64,000 nt of DNA from an uncultured Christensenella sp. (GCA_910583735.1 CAJTXS010000001.1:62001-126000); one strand, 5' to 3'. Counted from the first letter of the stretch, positions 27,562 through 36,846 are shown. A program made the numbers and translations. The notes: a model not told the origin generated them from the sequence alone.

Positions 27562-29099
27562 AAGCTGTCAAGGTAAAGAAGATTCTCGCCGCGGTATTGA
27601 CTGTGGCGCTGTGCGCGCTCATAATTTTGCCTATCGCCTTGGGTTACTCGCCCAGAGATAAGGTGCTTAAGATATATAATGTAGACGAGTATATCGATCC
27701 CGAGCTGCTGAGCGACTTCGAGCAGTATTACGAGGCGGTTACTGGTGAGAGCATCAAGGTGGAATATATGACATTCCCCACCAATGAGAGCATGCTCAAT
27801 AAGATTGCGGGCAAGAAGTCAGATTACGATATCGTCGTGCCGTCCGATTACATGGTCGAGAAGATGATTAGGCTTGACCTGCTGCAGCCGCTTTATACTA
27901 CAGAGCAACTGTCCTCGCTCATCAAGGACGAGGACGCGTATGCTACTTGGATTGAGGAGTATTACGGGCAGTGGCGCGACAGAATGGGATATGATATCTA
28001 CTTCGATGACGAGATGAGCTATACAGACTATCGCAAGTCGGTATCGGACGGCGGATGCGTTGCGGATATGTTTAAGGACAGCAGCGATGATGCTTATTTT
28101 ACCTTTGACAAGGACGGAGTCTATTCCGCGCCCTATATGTGGGGGACGCTGGGTATTGTATACAATTTCACTACGCTTAAAGAAAGGGGCTATACGGGCG
28201 ATAAGCTGCAGAGCTTGCTCGACGCCGGCTGGAGCGTGCTGTGGGACGATGCCTTTAAGGGCAGAATAGATATGAAGGACAGTATTAGAGACACGTACGC
28301 CGCGGGCGCGTTGTATACTTACAACAGCAATCCCGGCAAGTACGGCGAGCTCAATGTAGGCGATATTCTCAACAACGGCAACGAGGGCTTCGTCGCAGAC
28401 GTGGGCAACATGCTCAAGAGACAGAAAGAGATATTGCACGAGTACGAGACGGATACGGGCAAGCAGAGCATTATCGACGGCAGGACGGACTTCCTCTTGC
28501 AGTGGTCGGGCGACGCCATGTACTCCATAGCGCTTGCGCAAGAGGCCGGCGTCGAGCTGGGATATAATCTGCCTAATGAAGGCTCCAATCTGTGGCTGGA
28601 CTGCATGTGCATACCCAAGTACGCAAAGAATGTCGACGCAGCCAATCTGTTTATCAACTTTATGTGCATGTCCTCGAGCAGTATCTCCAATATGGAATAT
28701 ATCGGCTATACCTCCGCCAATGCGACGCCTTATATCATAGATTATTGGATGGAGTACGGAATAGTCGCGGGCGAAGAGGATGCCGAAGATTGCGAAATAA
28801 TGGACTTGTCTTACTTCTTCGGAGATATCGGTGCGCAGTTGCCTGTGTATACGGACGATTATACTTCTTTCCTGTGCGAGTACGAAGAGGACGATGACGG
28901 CAACATAGTGTATTCGGACGGTACTGCGGTATATTACGATCCCAAGACGGATATAGGCGGATACACCGTAGCCGACTCCTTTAGGGCGCAGTATCCCACA
29001 TTGGAACAGGTTAAGAGGTGCGCGGTCATGAGGGATTACGACGACGATACGTACGAGCTGCTCATCGCGATGTGGACATCGATTAAGGGCGCATGGTAG
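27558..29099 (+). CDS. potD: polyamine-binding protein PotD, membrane-anchored
   Basis: A 513-aa extracellular solute-binding protein for the PotABC importer. LKIYNVDEYIDPELLSDFE (about residues 36-54) and DIVVPSDYMVEKM are typical of PotD/PotF, as is MWGTLGIVYN. It is about 150 residues longer than E. coli PotD, with acidic insertions in the middle and near the C-terminus. The N-terminal hydrophobic segment (residues 9-29) ends without a clear lipobox (the only Cys is inside the helix), so it is probably held by an uncleaved anchor. It is the last gene of the operon, followed by a strong terminator. Confidence 0.9.
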   Translation: MKAVKVKKILAAVLTVALCALIILPIALGYSPRDKVLKIYNVDEYIDPELLSDFEQYYEAVTGESIKVEYMTFPTNESMLNKIAGKKSDYDIVVPSDYMVEKMIRLDLLQPLYTTEQLSSLIKDEDAYATWIEEYYGQWRDRMGYDIYFDDEMSYTDYRKSVSDGGCVADMFKDSSDDAYFTFDKDGVYSAPYMWGTLGIVYNFTTLKERGYTGDKLQSLLDAGWSVLWDDAFKGRIDMKDSIRDTYAAGALYTYNSNPGKYGELNVGDILNNGNEGFVADVGNMLKRQKEILHEYETDTGKQSIIDGRTDFLLQWSGDAMYSIALAQEAGVELGYNLPNEGSNLWLDCMCIPKYAKNVDAANLFINFMCMSSSSISNMEYIGYTSANATPYIIDYWMEYGIVAGEEDAEDCEIMDLSYFFGDIGAQLPVYTDDYTSFLCEYEEDDDGNIVYSDGTAVYYDPKTDIGGYTVADSFRAQYPTLEQVKRCAVMRDYDDDTYELLIAMWTSIKGAW

Positions 29100-29129
29100 T
29101 GCGTTGCGATAACCTATTTAAGTAAAAAG

Positions 29130-29165
29130 AAAGAGTTCGGCATATCCGTCGGACTCTTTTTAATA
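29130..29165 (+). terminator. terminator of the pot operon
   Basis: AAAGAGTTCG (29130-29139) and CGGACTCTTT (29150-29159), 10 bp with one G-U pair, 10-nt loop, then a T run. Confidence 0.85.
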
Positions 29166-29238
29166 TTGTTCGATTGAATTGAGCGGCTGTTATTATATTT
29201 AAGCGTTTTAGATTGCTTTGACTTTTAACGCTGTCGCG

Positions 29239-30168
29239 CTATACGTTCATCAGCAGTACCAGGACGGGCAGCGTGACTATAGATAATATTGTGCCGAGCA
29301 GCAACGTATTGGCGGCTCGCTCCTGTCCCTGTCCCAGTATCTCGGCATAGTTGAGCACCACGCTCGCAACGGGGCAGCAGCACATCACATACAGGCATTG
29401 CTTTAGCTCTAAGTCCACGGGCATAAACCACACTATCGCAAAGGCTGTAAGCGGGAATATAACTTGATTGATAAAGACCGTAAGGTATTGCATGCCGTCG
29501 GTAAAGATAGGCTTAATCTTCATTGTCGCAAGGCGCATACCCATTACAAGCATACACATGGGCGTCGTCATCTTGCCGAGGACAGTCGCCATATCCGCAA
29601 TCTCGGCGGGCAATTTAGTAGACGTGAGGAAGAGCGGCAGAGCCACCGCAATAGAGAGCGTCGCGGGATTGATAAGGATCTTCTTGATGCTGATATACTT
29701 CCTATCGCCCGATATTATGAATGATGCCAGCGTCCAGCCGATGAGGCTCATTGACAGGAAGTACATCATCGAGTATACCGCCACATTCTGATTGTCGGGG
29801 AAGAGCGCTTGCAGTATAGGCACGCCGAAGAATGAGCAGTTGGTCAGCACTGTAGCCACCGAGCCTATCCTATACTTAACGTCGTCGAATTTCTTTTTCC
29901 ATAACAGGTAGAAGAACATCAAGAAGGCAATCTGCAGCGCCGTTACGATTCCGAAGAAGATGCCCATATTCTTGAGCAGCTGCGGCGTATAATCCGCTAA
30001 GTTGAATGAGTACAGAGTCAAGCCTGGTTGACATACGTACATAAGCACCGTTGCAAAGGCGGGTATAGCCGTCGCTTTCACCATCTTGGTCTTGACGACC
30101 AAGAAGCCGGGCACCGCATATGCGAGCATTATCGCGACCCATATAAGAGTGGTTAGGAAAGCGCTCAT
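29239..30168 (-). CDS. AEC-family permease (auxin efflux carrier-like)
   Basis: A 309-aa integral membrane protein with about ten hydrophobic segments and the pseudo-symmetric AEC layout. LMYVCQPGLTLYSFN in the first half and GMRLATMKIKP and CCCPVASVVLNYAEILGQ in the second half fit this family, whose bacterial members export or import small organic acids such as malate or malonate. The substrate is unknown. AAGGAG precedes the ATG. It is convergent with potD, monocistronic, with no catabolic genes beside it. Confidence 0.85.
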   Translation of the reverse strand: MSAFLTTLIWVAIMLAYAVPGFLVVKTKMVKATAIPAFATVLMYVCQPGLTLYSFNLADYTPQLLKNMGIFFGIVTALQIAFLMFFYLLWKKKFDDVKYRIGSVATVLTNCSFFGVPILQALFPDNQNVAVYSMMYFLSMSLIGWTLASFIISGDRKYISIKKILINPATLSIAVALPLFLTSTKLPAEIADMATVLGKMTTPMCMLVMGMRLATMKIKPIFTDGMQYLTVFINQVIFPLTAFAIVWFMPVDLELKQCLYVMCCCPVASVVLNYAEILGQGQERAANTLLLGTILSIVTLPVLVLLMNV

Positions 30169-30300
30169 ACTGTATCTCCTTAATTTAGATTATATTATAC
30201 ACTCAATGCATTTAACTGGCAACAAAAGCGCGAATATTACGCGCAGATATTACGAGTTTTTTCTCGGAGAATTATAGGAGAGGTAGGCTTGATTCCGAAA

Positions 30301-30326
30301 AGCGTATCATTGATAGCCGATACGCT
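30301..30326. repeat. 8-bp perfect hairpin in an intergenic region
   Basis: AGCGTATC (30301-30308) and GATACGCT (30319-30326) with a 10-nt loop. On the minus strand it is followed by TTTT only, and it lies upstream of the AEC gene rather than after a gene. Role unclear; possibly an operator or a weak terminator. Confidence 0.35.
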
Positions 30327-30396
30327 GTATCGCGACGTCGAAATCTAATAAATTATAATTAAATGACGCTTGGCTCAATCTTAAATCGTCATTAAA

Positions 30397-30425
30397 TTGA
30401 CAAGTATATAAGTATATCTTATAAT
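30397..30425 (+). promoter_or_regulatory. consensus promoter of the InlB-repeat membrane protein
   Basis: TTGACA (30397-30402), 17-bp spacer, TATAAT (30420-30425). The start codon is 18 nt further on, so the leader is very short (about 11 nt). Confidence 0.75.
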
Positions 30426-30443
30426 TAAAGCGGTTGAGTAATC

Positions 30444-30908
30444 ATGAGAAAGTTCGCAATAGTTAACAAGGCTTTTATAATGACGTCGCTGGCGCTTGTC
30501 GCGGCTGTGCTGCTTATTATTTTATGCGCGCCTTTCGCTGCTGCGGAGCAAGACAATACGGTGTCCGTCTCCATCAACTCTTTCCGTAAGACCAAGGTCG
30601 AAGATAAGAGCGTGGGCGACAAGATATATTTGGATACGCCCATGATCCCCGACGGCTATACTTTTGCGGGGTGGAGCGACGGCAAGCAGATATATCCTTC
30701 GCAGACGGAGATAGAGATTACGAGCGAGCATATCGAGGACGGGCTCAATCTTAAAGCTGTGTACGAGCCGATTAAAAGGGATAATACGTTATACATTATT
30801 ATCGGCGCGTCGATAGGCGGTCTGATACTGATAATGATTATTTTGGCGGCAATTATTATTAGGCATAGGAAGAATGCTCTTAAGCAGGACGATGCGGAGC
30901 GCAGCTGA
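30444..30908 (+). CDS. small surface protein with one InlB-type repeat
   Basis: A 154-aa protein. The N-terminal signal segment (about residues 10-35) ends with a plausible AAA/E cleavage site. One extracellular beta domain with the InlB B-repeat/Listeria-Bacteroides signature follows (GYTFAGWSDGKQIYP, about 70-84). A second membrane helix (about 115-140) comes next, with a basic C-terminal tail (RHRKNALK). The same repeat type opens the giant lipoprotein at 49427. No enzymatic motif. It probably stays attached to the cell surface through the C-terminal helix. Confidence 0.7.
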   Translation: MRKFAIVNKAFIMTSLALVAAVLLIILCAPFAAAEQDNTVSVSINSFRKTKVEDKSVGDKIYLDTPMIPDGYTFAGWSDGKQIYPSQTEIEITSEHIEDGLNLKAVYEPIKRDNTLYIIIGASIGGLILIMIILAAIIIRHRKNALKQDDAERS

Positions 30909-31140
30909 TAATGTCGCCGCAATTCCGAGTAATAGACGTAGATAGTTGGGAGAGGAGATAGCGCCTTGCTGCCTATAGTGGATTAGTGCAAGTTCTCAAT
31001 GTCGGACGGCAGGCCGATAATGCCTGTATCGGTACATGCGCATCATTCTTTTGTTGACGGAATACATGTGACGCAATTTATGCGCGCACTGCAAAATATT
31101 TTGGATAAATAAAATCAGCTTAAATAATCAAAAAATCACT

Positions 31141-31932
31141 TTATGCGGCTACTCGGTTAAGAGACTGCGGCGCCCCTGCGCTCTGTCGCTCGATTGCACT
31201 CTGTAGGTATGCGCTCAATATCCCCGTAACCTTTTCGTAGCCTCTCTTATTGAGATGCAATCCCTCGACGGATAGCTCTTTATACATATATCCGTCGCTG
31301 CCGGTAATGTGCGAGTGTACGTCTGCATATGTCACATTGAGCTCGGCGCACATGTCTTCTATCAAAATATTGGATGCGAGTATGTCCTCTTTGGTCCTTG
31401 TGCCTACTATGCGCTTGGATAATCCCATTACGTTGGGATTAACAGGGTATAGGGACTGCACGATTATTTTGCAGTCGGGCAGCTCTGCCTGCACGGCGGT
31501 TATTATCTGTCTGAGATTGGCGCTTAGGCTCTGAGGCGTACCGCCGTGTCCGAGGTCGTTGGCGCCGCCGAGCAACACCAATACGCTCGGTTCGGTCACA
31601 AGGACATTGTCCTCCAACCTCTCGAGCATGTGAGATGTCACATCGCCGGATATTCCGCGGTTGAGGGTGGGGAAGTCGTAATATTCTTGTAAGTCATACA
31701 TTTCCGTCAACGAGTCGCCGAAGAATACAACGCTGCCTTTAGGGGCGTCGACGCTTATCTTCGCGTATCGCTTAGCCTTTATGTCCTTTACCCAATCCGT
31801 CGTGATGAAAGCCCAGCCGTATATGTCATAGAAGAAAGAAAAGACGGAGCACAGTATTATGAGCAGAGCCAATACCGTCACGAAAATAATGGCGGGTATG
31901 CTCTTTTGTCTTTTAATTGCGCTGTGCGTCAT
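31141..31932 (-). CDS. membrane-anchored SGNH/GDSL hydrolase
   Basis: A 263-aa protein with one N-terminal membrane helix (about residues 12-34) and an extracellular SGNH hydrolase domain. Block I is VFFGDSLTE (catalytic Ser in GDSL), block III is LGGANDLG, and block V is the Asp/His pair in SVEGLHLNKRGY. Members remove acyl groups from carbohydrates, peptidoglycan or lipids. With an outward-facing domain, deacetylation of glycans or cell wall is plausible but not shown. GAAGGA precedes the ATG. It is divergent from the 993-aa protein gene. Confidence 0.85.
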   Translation of the reverse strand: MTHSAIKRQKSIPAIIFVTVLALLIILCSVFSFFYDIYGWAFITTDWVKDIKAKRYAKISVDAPKGSVVFFGDSLTEMYDLQEYYDFPTLNRGISGDVTSHMLERLEDNVLVTEPSVLVLLGGANDLGHGGTPQSLSANLRQIITAVQAELPDCKIIVQSLYPVNPNVMGLSKRIVGTRTKEDILASNILIEDMCAELNVTYADVHSHITGSDGYMYKELSVEGLHLNKRGYEKVTGILSAYLQSAIERQSAGAPQSLNRVAA

Positions 31933-31986
31933 CTATTATATATCCTTCTTCCATTTAATTACAGGCTATATAATCAACAAAGTAAT

Positions 31987-32015
31987 TGAATTATAGTACC
32001 TTATATGTTATATTA
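31987..32015 (+). promoter_or_regulatory. promoter of the 993-aa triple-repeat protein gene
   Basis: TTGAAT (31987-31992), 17-bp spacer, TATATT (32010-32015), with a GGAG ribosome site at 32031-32034 before ATG 32040. Confidence 0.5.
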
Positions 32016-32039
32016 TTATTATAATACTACGGAGCGATT

Positions 32040-35021
32040 ATGGCAAGAGAATATCTCGACGATGGTATAGAAGGAGAGGATAGCTATCTCAACGCTGAGG
32101 AAGAACTCGAGCAAACGAGTGATTCCGAGTCGTCTGACGAAGAGAGCGAAGAGAAGAACTTCGAGCCGGATGCCGATTACGACGGCGACGACGCGAATGC
32201 TCCTCCCGCCAAGAATAAGAAGAAGCATTGCTGTCTTACATGTCTTATCACAGTACTTATCATTACTGCGGTATTTATTGCCGCGGCTTTGGGCGGCTCG
32301 TATTTTGCATGGGATCATTATATCGGCAAGGAGTCGGGCGTCAACCTTTTCCAAGCGTCTACGCTTATGCGTCGCGCCTTTAAGTCGGACGACTCGCGCG
32401 TAGACAACAGATATACTGGCAGCGACCTCGACGCGTTTTACGACGGCTTGCTGGGGGCTCTGTGTATGAAAGTCCCCGAGGGTTACGATTGGGACTTGGG
32501 CAAGTTGGTCATGTCTTACGTTAAGGGCGAGGGCAGCGAAGAGGAAGCACAGACGTTGCTTTCGGTAGTCAACGCCGAGTCCGACAGCGTCAATTCAACA
32601 GGCAATGCAGAACTCGATAAATTGCTCAACTCGCTTTCTTTCGATTGGGACGCTATCAAGAGCGATGCTGATAAGGGCGTGTTGCAGATTAACGGCAAGC
32701 AGCTTGGAGCATTCATCGGCGACGCGCTCAAGAGCGTGCTATCCGACCCCGAGTTGACGGGGCTTAGAGCAGACTTCGGCGACTGCATATTTATCGAGCA
32801 GGTCAATATCAAGGGTAAAGATATAATAGACGATCCGTCTACGGTAATTACCGTTACTATCAAGATCATGCCCAAGCATATCGTAGAGGTATGCGCGGAC
32901 AGCTATCTCGAGCCCTTACCCTCTATTGCAAGGAAGTTGATTAAGACATTGGTGCCTTCATCTATGTATATCACGGCCGACTTGAGACCGTGCGACAACG
33001 GCGGCAGCGCAATGCTGTATTTCAACGGACTCGACGACGAGCAGATGGGCAAGATATTCTCCGTTGTAGACGCGGTAATTAAGCTCACGGGCTCCGATGT
33101 GAGCGTAAGAGACAGTCTGCTGCGTCAAGTCAACGAGACCGTATGCAACTCTATCGACAGCCTTAGGAAGATAGTGCCCGTTAATTTTGTTGCCGACGGA
33201 CTCAAGACATTGCCCGTAGATTTCATGCTCGGAGCGCTGAAAGTGGACTTGAGTGCGGCGCAGTTCTTCGATGTGGTGAGATATATCGCTTCTCCCGATC
33301 ATTATTACACGCAAGATATGCTTGACGAATTCAAGTATGTCAATTACGACGCCGAGGCGCAAGAGCTCGTAAATACCGTCAAGGGCAATTACGGTCTCGC
33401 CAAGGCGGACGAGATAACCGCAGACAACTTATATTCCAGTATCAAGGGTATGTTCGACGGCAACAGCGCCTTTATAGACAAGATAGACGTCGTCAGCGTT
33501 ATGACGGACGAGCGAATTGTCTGGGACGGCTATGTGCCTTTAAGTTACGGCGGCTTTGCTGGGCTAGTGAGAGGATACATGGAGGAGAACGCAACGCAAA
33601 GCGGCGGAATGGTATTCAAGCTGTGTTCTCTCGAGTACGACGAGGTTAAGTCGGCTGCAACAGGCGGCAGATACGTCAAGCTGCGTATAGAGCTCGATAT
33701 CAGGCAGACGCTTCGCAATATGAATATCAATATTGCCGACAACGGCGTGTATGCCAACTTGATTAAGCAGATTATTCCGTCCAAGACTTACGTGAGCGCG
33801 GAAGCGGATTTATCGGCTATGTTAAGCGGGCAGGAGATGGGCGTTGCAATAGAGTTCAACGACTGCGGAGACGGCACGGAGGAGATGCTCGACAACTTGG
33901 TCAGACTTCTCTCTTCGTTAGGCGTGAGCGGCGATACGCTCAATTCGCTCAGTTATCAAGGCTTAAAGAGCCGCATAGCAGACGCTGTGGCAGGTATCAA
34001 TAAGAGCGGCAACGTCAATATGATCAAGGCTATCGACGATCAGTTCATATACATAGACAATGTCTACAGTCTGCTTTATAATTACGCGTATACGGGCAAG
34101 GCGGAGGAGCAGGGCAAGGAGCCGATTAGCCTGCAGAGATTTGCCTCGGCGCTTCAATCGCTGTACAGATTCGACAGTTCCGTATCTGGCGAGGGCGACG
34201 CTCCCACGGCGGTGAGCTCCGCCACTTACATGGGCAAGGATTACGCTCCCGCGGAGGGCGACAGCAGCTGGTCGCTGGATATCAGCAATCCCGCAGCTAA
34301 GCTGTCGGTTACGGACAGACTGATAGGCAACGTGCTCATTGCAAGAGAGAAACAGGCGGCAGGCAGCTCGGACGACAAGTCGCTGTCTAAAGAGATGGGC
34401 TTGACGGGCGAGATTATCTACGGTCAGTCTTATTGGATAGAGCAAGTTAGCATCGTCACCCCTCACTCTGCGGAAGGGCAGCGCATGATATCGTATTACG
34501 AGAAGGCGATAACGTCATTCAATCCCGACTACGATAAGACGAGGGAGAGCTATCTTGTCGTAACTATCGCAGTTGATGTGGACGCTTTCACAGGCGTGCC
34601 CAACAGCGCGAAATTACTGCCAGGCAACGTCTATTTGACTATATTCATGAATGTGACCGAAGGACAGCGCTACTACGGCGCGGGCGGTAGCGTGGTCAAT
34701 CCCGACGCGTACGAGCTCGATATAATCATCAATAACATCGATGCTCAGACGCAGAGCGATCTCTTCGAGATAGTGGGCGCGATAGACGCCGATATGGCTC
34801 GCAGCCTCTTCTCCCAAGAGAAGATAACTCAACTGCGCAATAATCTGCACAAGTTCATGATAGAGTTCGCTCTATACAAGTCGGACGGCGCGCTTCTGCC
34901 CGATATATGCATAGGCGAGATACTTGACGCATCGGCGCCCGAGAGCGTAGGCGCAGACGAGAGCGGATTGGGCAAGTTGTCATTTAAGGTGTCCGACTTG
35001 CTCGCCATTATCAAGCCGTAA
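32040..35021 (+). CDS. 993-aa membrane-anchored protein with three long internal repeats
   Basis: I do not recognise this protein. It has a very acidic cytoplasmic N-terminus (residues 1-55, E/D/S-rich), a Lys/Cys patch (KKKHCCLTC), one membrane helix (about 66-90) and an extracellular region of about 900 residues. That region appears to be three copies of a unit of about 273 residues. Equivalent points are FIEQVNIKGKD (about 251), FKLCSLEYDEVK (about 524) and WIEQVSIVTP (about 798). Each is followed by a hydrophobic strand (VTVTIKI, VKLRIELDI, LVVTIAVDV) and then by SMYITADL, TYVSAEADL or VYLTIFMNV. It stands alone between its own promoter and terminator. Function unknown. Confidence 0.75.
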   Translation: MAREYLDDGIEGEDSYLNAEEELEQTSDSESSDEESEEKNFEPDADYDGDDANAPPAKNKKKHCCLTCLITVLIITAVFIAAALGGSYFAWDHYIGKESGVNLFQASTLMRRAFKSDDSRVDNRYTGSDLDAFYDGLLGALCMKVPEGYDWDLGKLVMSYVKGEGSEEEAQTLLSVVNAESDSVNSTGNAELDKLLNSLSFDWDAIKSDADKGVLQINGKQLGAFIGDALKSVLSDPELTGLRADFGDCIFIEQVNIKGKDIIDDPSTVITVTIKIMPKHIVEVCADSYLEPLPSIARKLIKTLVPSSMYITADLRPCDNGGSAMLYFNGLDDEQMGKIFSVVDAVIKLTGSDVSVRDSLLRQVNETVCNSIDSLRKIVPVNFVADGLKTLPVDFMLGALKVDLSAAQFFDVVRYIASPDHYYTQDMLDEFKYVNYDAEAQELVNTVKGNYGLAKADEITADNLYSSIKGMFDGNSAFIDKIDVVSVMTDERIVWDGYVPLSYGGFAGLVRGYMEENATQSGGMVFKLCSLEYDEVKSAATGGRYVKLRIELDIRQTLRNMNINIADNGVYANLIKQIIPSKTYVSAEADLSAMLSGQEMGVAIEFNDCGDGTEEMLDNLVRLLSSLGVSGDTLNSLSYQGLKSRIADAVAGINKSGNVNMIKAIDDQFIYIDNVYSLLYNYAYTGKAEEQGKEPISLQRFASALQSLYRFDSSVSGEGDAPTAVSSATYMGKDYAPAEGDSSWSLDISNPAAKLSVTDRLIGNVLIAREKQAAGSSDDKSLSKEMGLTGEIIYGQSYWIEQVSIVTPHSAEGQRMISYYEKAITSFNPDYDKTRESYLVVTIAVDVDAFTGVPNSAKLLPGNVYLTIFMNVTEGQRYYGAGGSVVNPDAYELDIIINNIDAQTQSDLFEIVGAIDADMARSLFSQEKITQLRNNLHKFMIEFALYKSDGALLPDICIGEILDASAPESVGADESGLGKLSFKVSDLLAIIKP

Positions 35022-35305
35022 CGGCGCGATATACGGCGAGAGATACAGACGCAATAACTATTGATTTTCTCAATATAGTTAAGTGCCGCGGCGGTGGTCG
35101 TGCGGCGCGGAGTAAGTTAATTAAATCCAAGCGGGGGATACGATATACGTCCCTCGCTTATTATTTTGCAAGATATATGAGTATATAGATGAACGAGATG
35201 CATAATAAAGACAGAGCAGTCGATTGATTTTATCGCGGCAAAGATATATAATGAGTTTAACGCAGACGTATATTATAAGCGTCGAGCGGATTATAAGGGG
35301 TGAAT
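35022..35305. other. intergenic region with a terminator hairpin
   Basis: AAGCGGGGGA (35129-35138) and TCCCTCGCTT (35150-35159, one G-U pair) followed by ATTATTTT form a likely rightward terminator for the 993-aa gene. The remainder is AT-rich. Confidence 0.55.
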
Positions 35306-36196
35306 ATGGGTATAAAGTACGATACTACCGTAATCGGTCATATATCGCTTGACTACAATATCGACTATCTTGACGACGAGATAATCGAGGTGGGCGGCGC
35401 TGTAATTTATTCGTCTGCCGCAGCTTACGCTTTGGGACATAAAGTCGCGGTCGTTACCAAACTTGCGCCGTGCGATGCGGAAAGAGCCGAAGTATTTACT
35501 ATTCCGAGCAAAGACATCAATGTCATACCTTCATCGAAGTCCACTTCTATTAGGAATAAATATTACACGCCCGATAAAGAAAGGCGCAGTTGCACTTGCA
35601 TATCTCAAGGCGATCCTTTCTCGATTAATGACATCCCCGACTTCGACAGCAAGATATTTCACTTTGCGGGACTTATATACGGCGATTTCGACGGTAAGTT
35701 GATTAAGAGCGTATCTAAGAGGGGTAAGGTTGCCGTGGACGTTCAAGCTCTTTTGAGACATGTTGACCCCAAGACGGGCGCGATGTACTTCGAGGACTGG
35801 AGCGATAAGCTCGATATATTGCCATATATAGATTATCTCAAGACAGACGCTGCGGAGGCTGAGATACTTACGGGAGAGACCGATAGGGCGAAGGCTGCCG
35901 AGATACTGTACTCTTGGGGCGCAAAGGAAGTCGTTATTACGCACAATACCGAGGTGCTCGCCTACGACGGACAGCAAGTATACACCTGTCCCATTAAGGC
36001 GAGGAACCTATCGGGACGCAGCGGCAGAGGCGACACTACCTTTGCGGCGTATATCACCGAGAGATTGAATAATTCCGTTGCGGATTCCCTGCTGTGGGCG
36101 ACAGCCGCCGTATCTGCCAAGATGGAGACTCCCGGACCTTATAAGGGCACAAGAGCGGATATCGCCGATTATATCGACAGATTTTATAAGGAGTAG
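35306..36196 (+). CDS. PfkB-family carbohydrate/nucleoside kinase
   Basis: A 296-aa ribokinase-fold kinase. The N-terminal VIGHISLDYN with VGGAVIYSSAAAYALGH (residues 33-49 region) binds the sugar. The C-terminal anion-hole and catalytic-base motif appears as SGRSGRGDTTFAAYI, where the usual GAGD is GRGD, a variant seen in some PfkB subfamilies. The catalytic Asp is retained. AAGGGG lies 6 nt upstream of ATG 35306, so the GTG at 35300 is not preferred. It is first in a three-gene operon with a TSCPD protein and a 120-aa protein. The substrate cannot be named. Confidence 0.82.
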   Translation: MGIKYDTTVIGHISLDYNIDYLDDEIIEVGGAVIYSSAAAYALGHKVAVVTKLAPCDAERAEVFTIPSKDINVIPSSKSTSIRNKYYTPDKERRSCTCISQGDPFSINDIPDFDSKIFHFAGLIYGDFDGKLIKSVSKRGKVAVDVQALLRHVDPKTGAMYFEDWSDKLDILPYIDYLKTDAAEAEILTGETDRAKAAEILYSWGAKEVVITHNTEVLAYDGQQVYTCPIKARNLSGRSGRGDTTFAAYITERLNNSVADSLLWATAAVSAKMETPGPYKGTRADIADYIDRFYKE

Positions 36197-36199
36197 ATT

Positions 36200-36460
36200 A
36201 TGTTTCATTCATATAAGACGAGCGGCACGTGTTCAGTACGCATAGATTTGGAGCTTAGGGACGACAAGGTATACAATGTCAAGTTTTACGGCGGATGCCC
36301 GGGCAATTTATCGGCTATCCCAATACTCGTACAGGGTATGAGCGTTAACGAAATAGAGGATAAACTCAAGGATGTCAAGTGCGGAATGAAGAATACTTCT
36401 TGCGCGGCGCAGCTTGCCAAGGCGGTTAGGACTGCTTATGATGAGGAGAAGGGCGTATGA
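36200..36460 (+). CDS. TSCPD-domain protein (TIGR03905 type)
   Basis: An 86-aa protein that matches my memory of a small Firmicutes TSCPD family. SGTCSVRIDLELRDDKVYNVKFYGGCPGNL (residues 8-37) is followed by KCGMKNTSCAAQLAKAV. The four conserved cysteines (in TCS, GCPGN, CGM and SCA) suggest metal or [Fe-S] binding, similar to the C-terminal domain of B12-dependent ribonucleotide reductases. Function unknown. It starts 3 nt after the PfkB stop and overlaps the next gene as ATGA. Confidence 0.8.
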   Translation: MFHSYKTSGTCSVRIDLELRDDKVYNVKFYGGCPGNLSAIPILVQGMSVNEIEDKLKDVKCGMKNTSCAAQLAKAVRTAYDEEKGV

Positions 36461-36819
36461 GCGTTGTAACTTTCGATACGAGAGTTAGACAGGACGAGCG
36501 CAATAGCGCTTTCTACGACAGCGTGAGAGAGGCGTTGCTCGGCTATGCGGGCGTCAAGAGCCGTTGCAGTATCAGATGCGACAGCTTCCGCTATAGGGGC
36601 AAGTTGATTGCCAAGATTGCTATCGGAGGCAGAACGCTTAAGCTGTATCTCGACGCAAAAGTGCCCGACGGCATCAAGGCGAGCAATGTAGATAAGGGCG
36701 GCATTGACGCGTACAGCGAAGTGCCTCTGTTGCTGCCTCTTAAGTCGGGGGTTGCGGTTAGGAAAGCCATCGCGGTGATAGACTCGATGATGAGAGATAA
36801 GGGCATTGTCAAGGCGTAA
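36457..36819 (+). CDS. small conserved-looking protein (120 aa)
   Basis: A 120-aa protein with the pattern FYDSVREALLGYAGVKSR (residues 19-36), then RCDSFRYRGKLIAKIAIGGRTLKLYLDA (39-67), and a C-terminal RKAIAVIDSMMRDKG. I have seen this arrangement (helix, then D-S-F-x-x-R-G-K-L-I-A-K-I, then T-L-x-L-Y-L) as a stand-alone or repeated domain in Firmicutes proteins without assigned function. Translation is coupled to the TSCPD gene by ATGA. A bidirectional terminator follows. Confidence 0.6.
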   Translation: MSVVTFDTRVRQDERNSAFYDSVREALLGYAGVKSRCSIRCDSFRYRGKLIAKIAIGGRTLKLYLDAKVPDGIKASNVDKGGIDAYSEVPLLLPLKSGVAVRKAIAVIDSMMRDKGIVKA

Positions 36820-36846
36820 GCCTGTTCATATTGATTAAATAAAATA

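Noticed and set aside
32040..35021. Homology between the 993-aa triple-repeat protein and the giant lipoprotein module
   Set aside because: Both are beta-rich and repetitive, but the conserved block of the giant (Y-V-D-L-S-x-x-x-L-L-G-I-x-L-P) is not seen in the 993-aa protein, so I do not claim a shared family.
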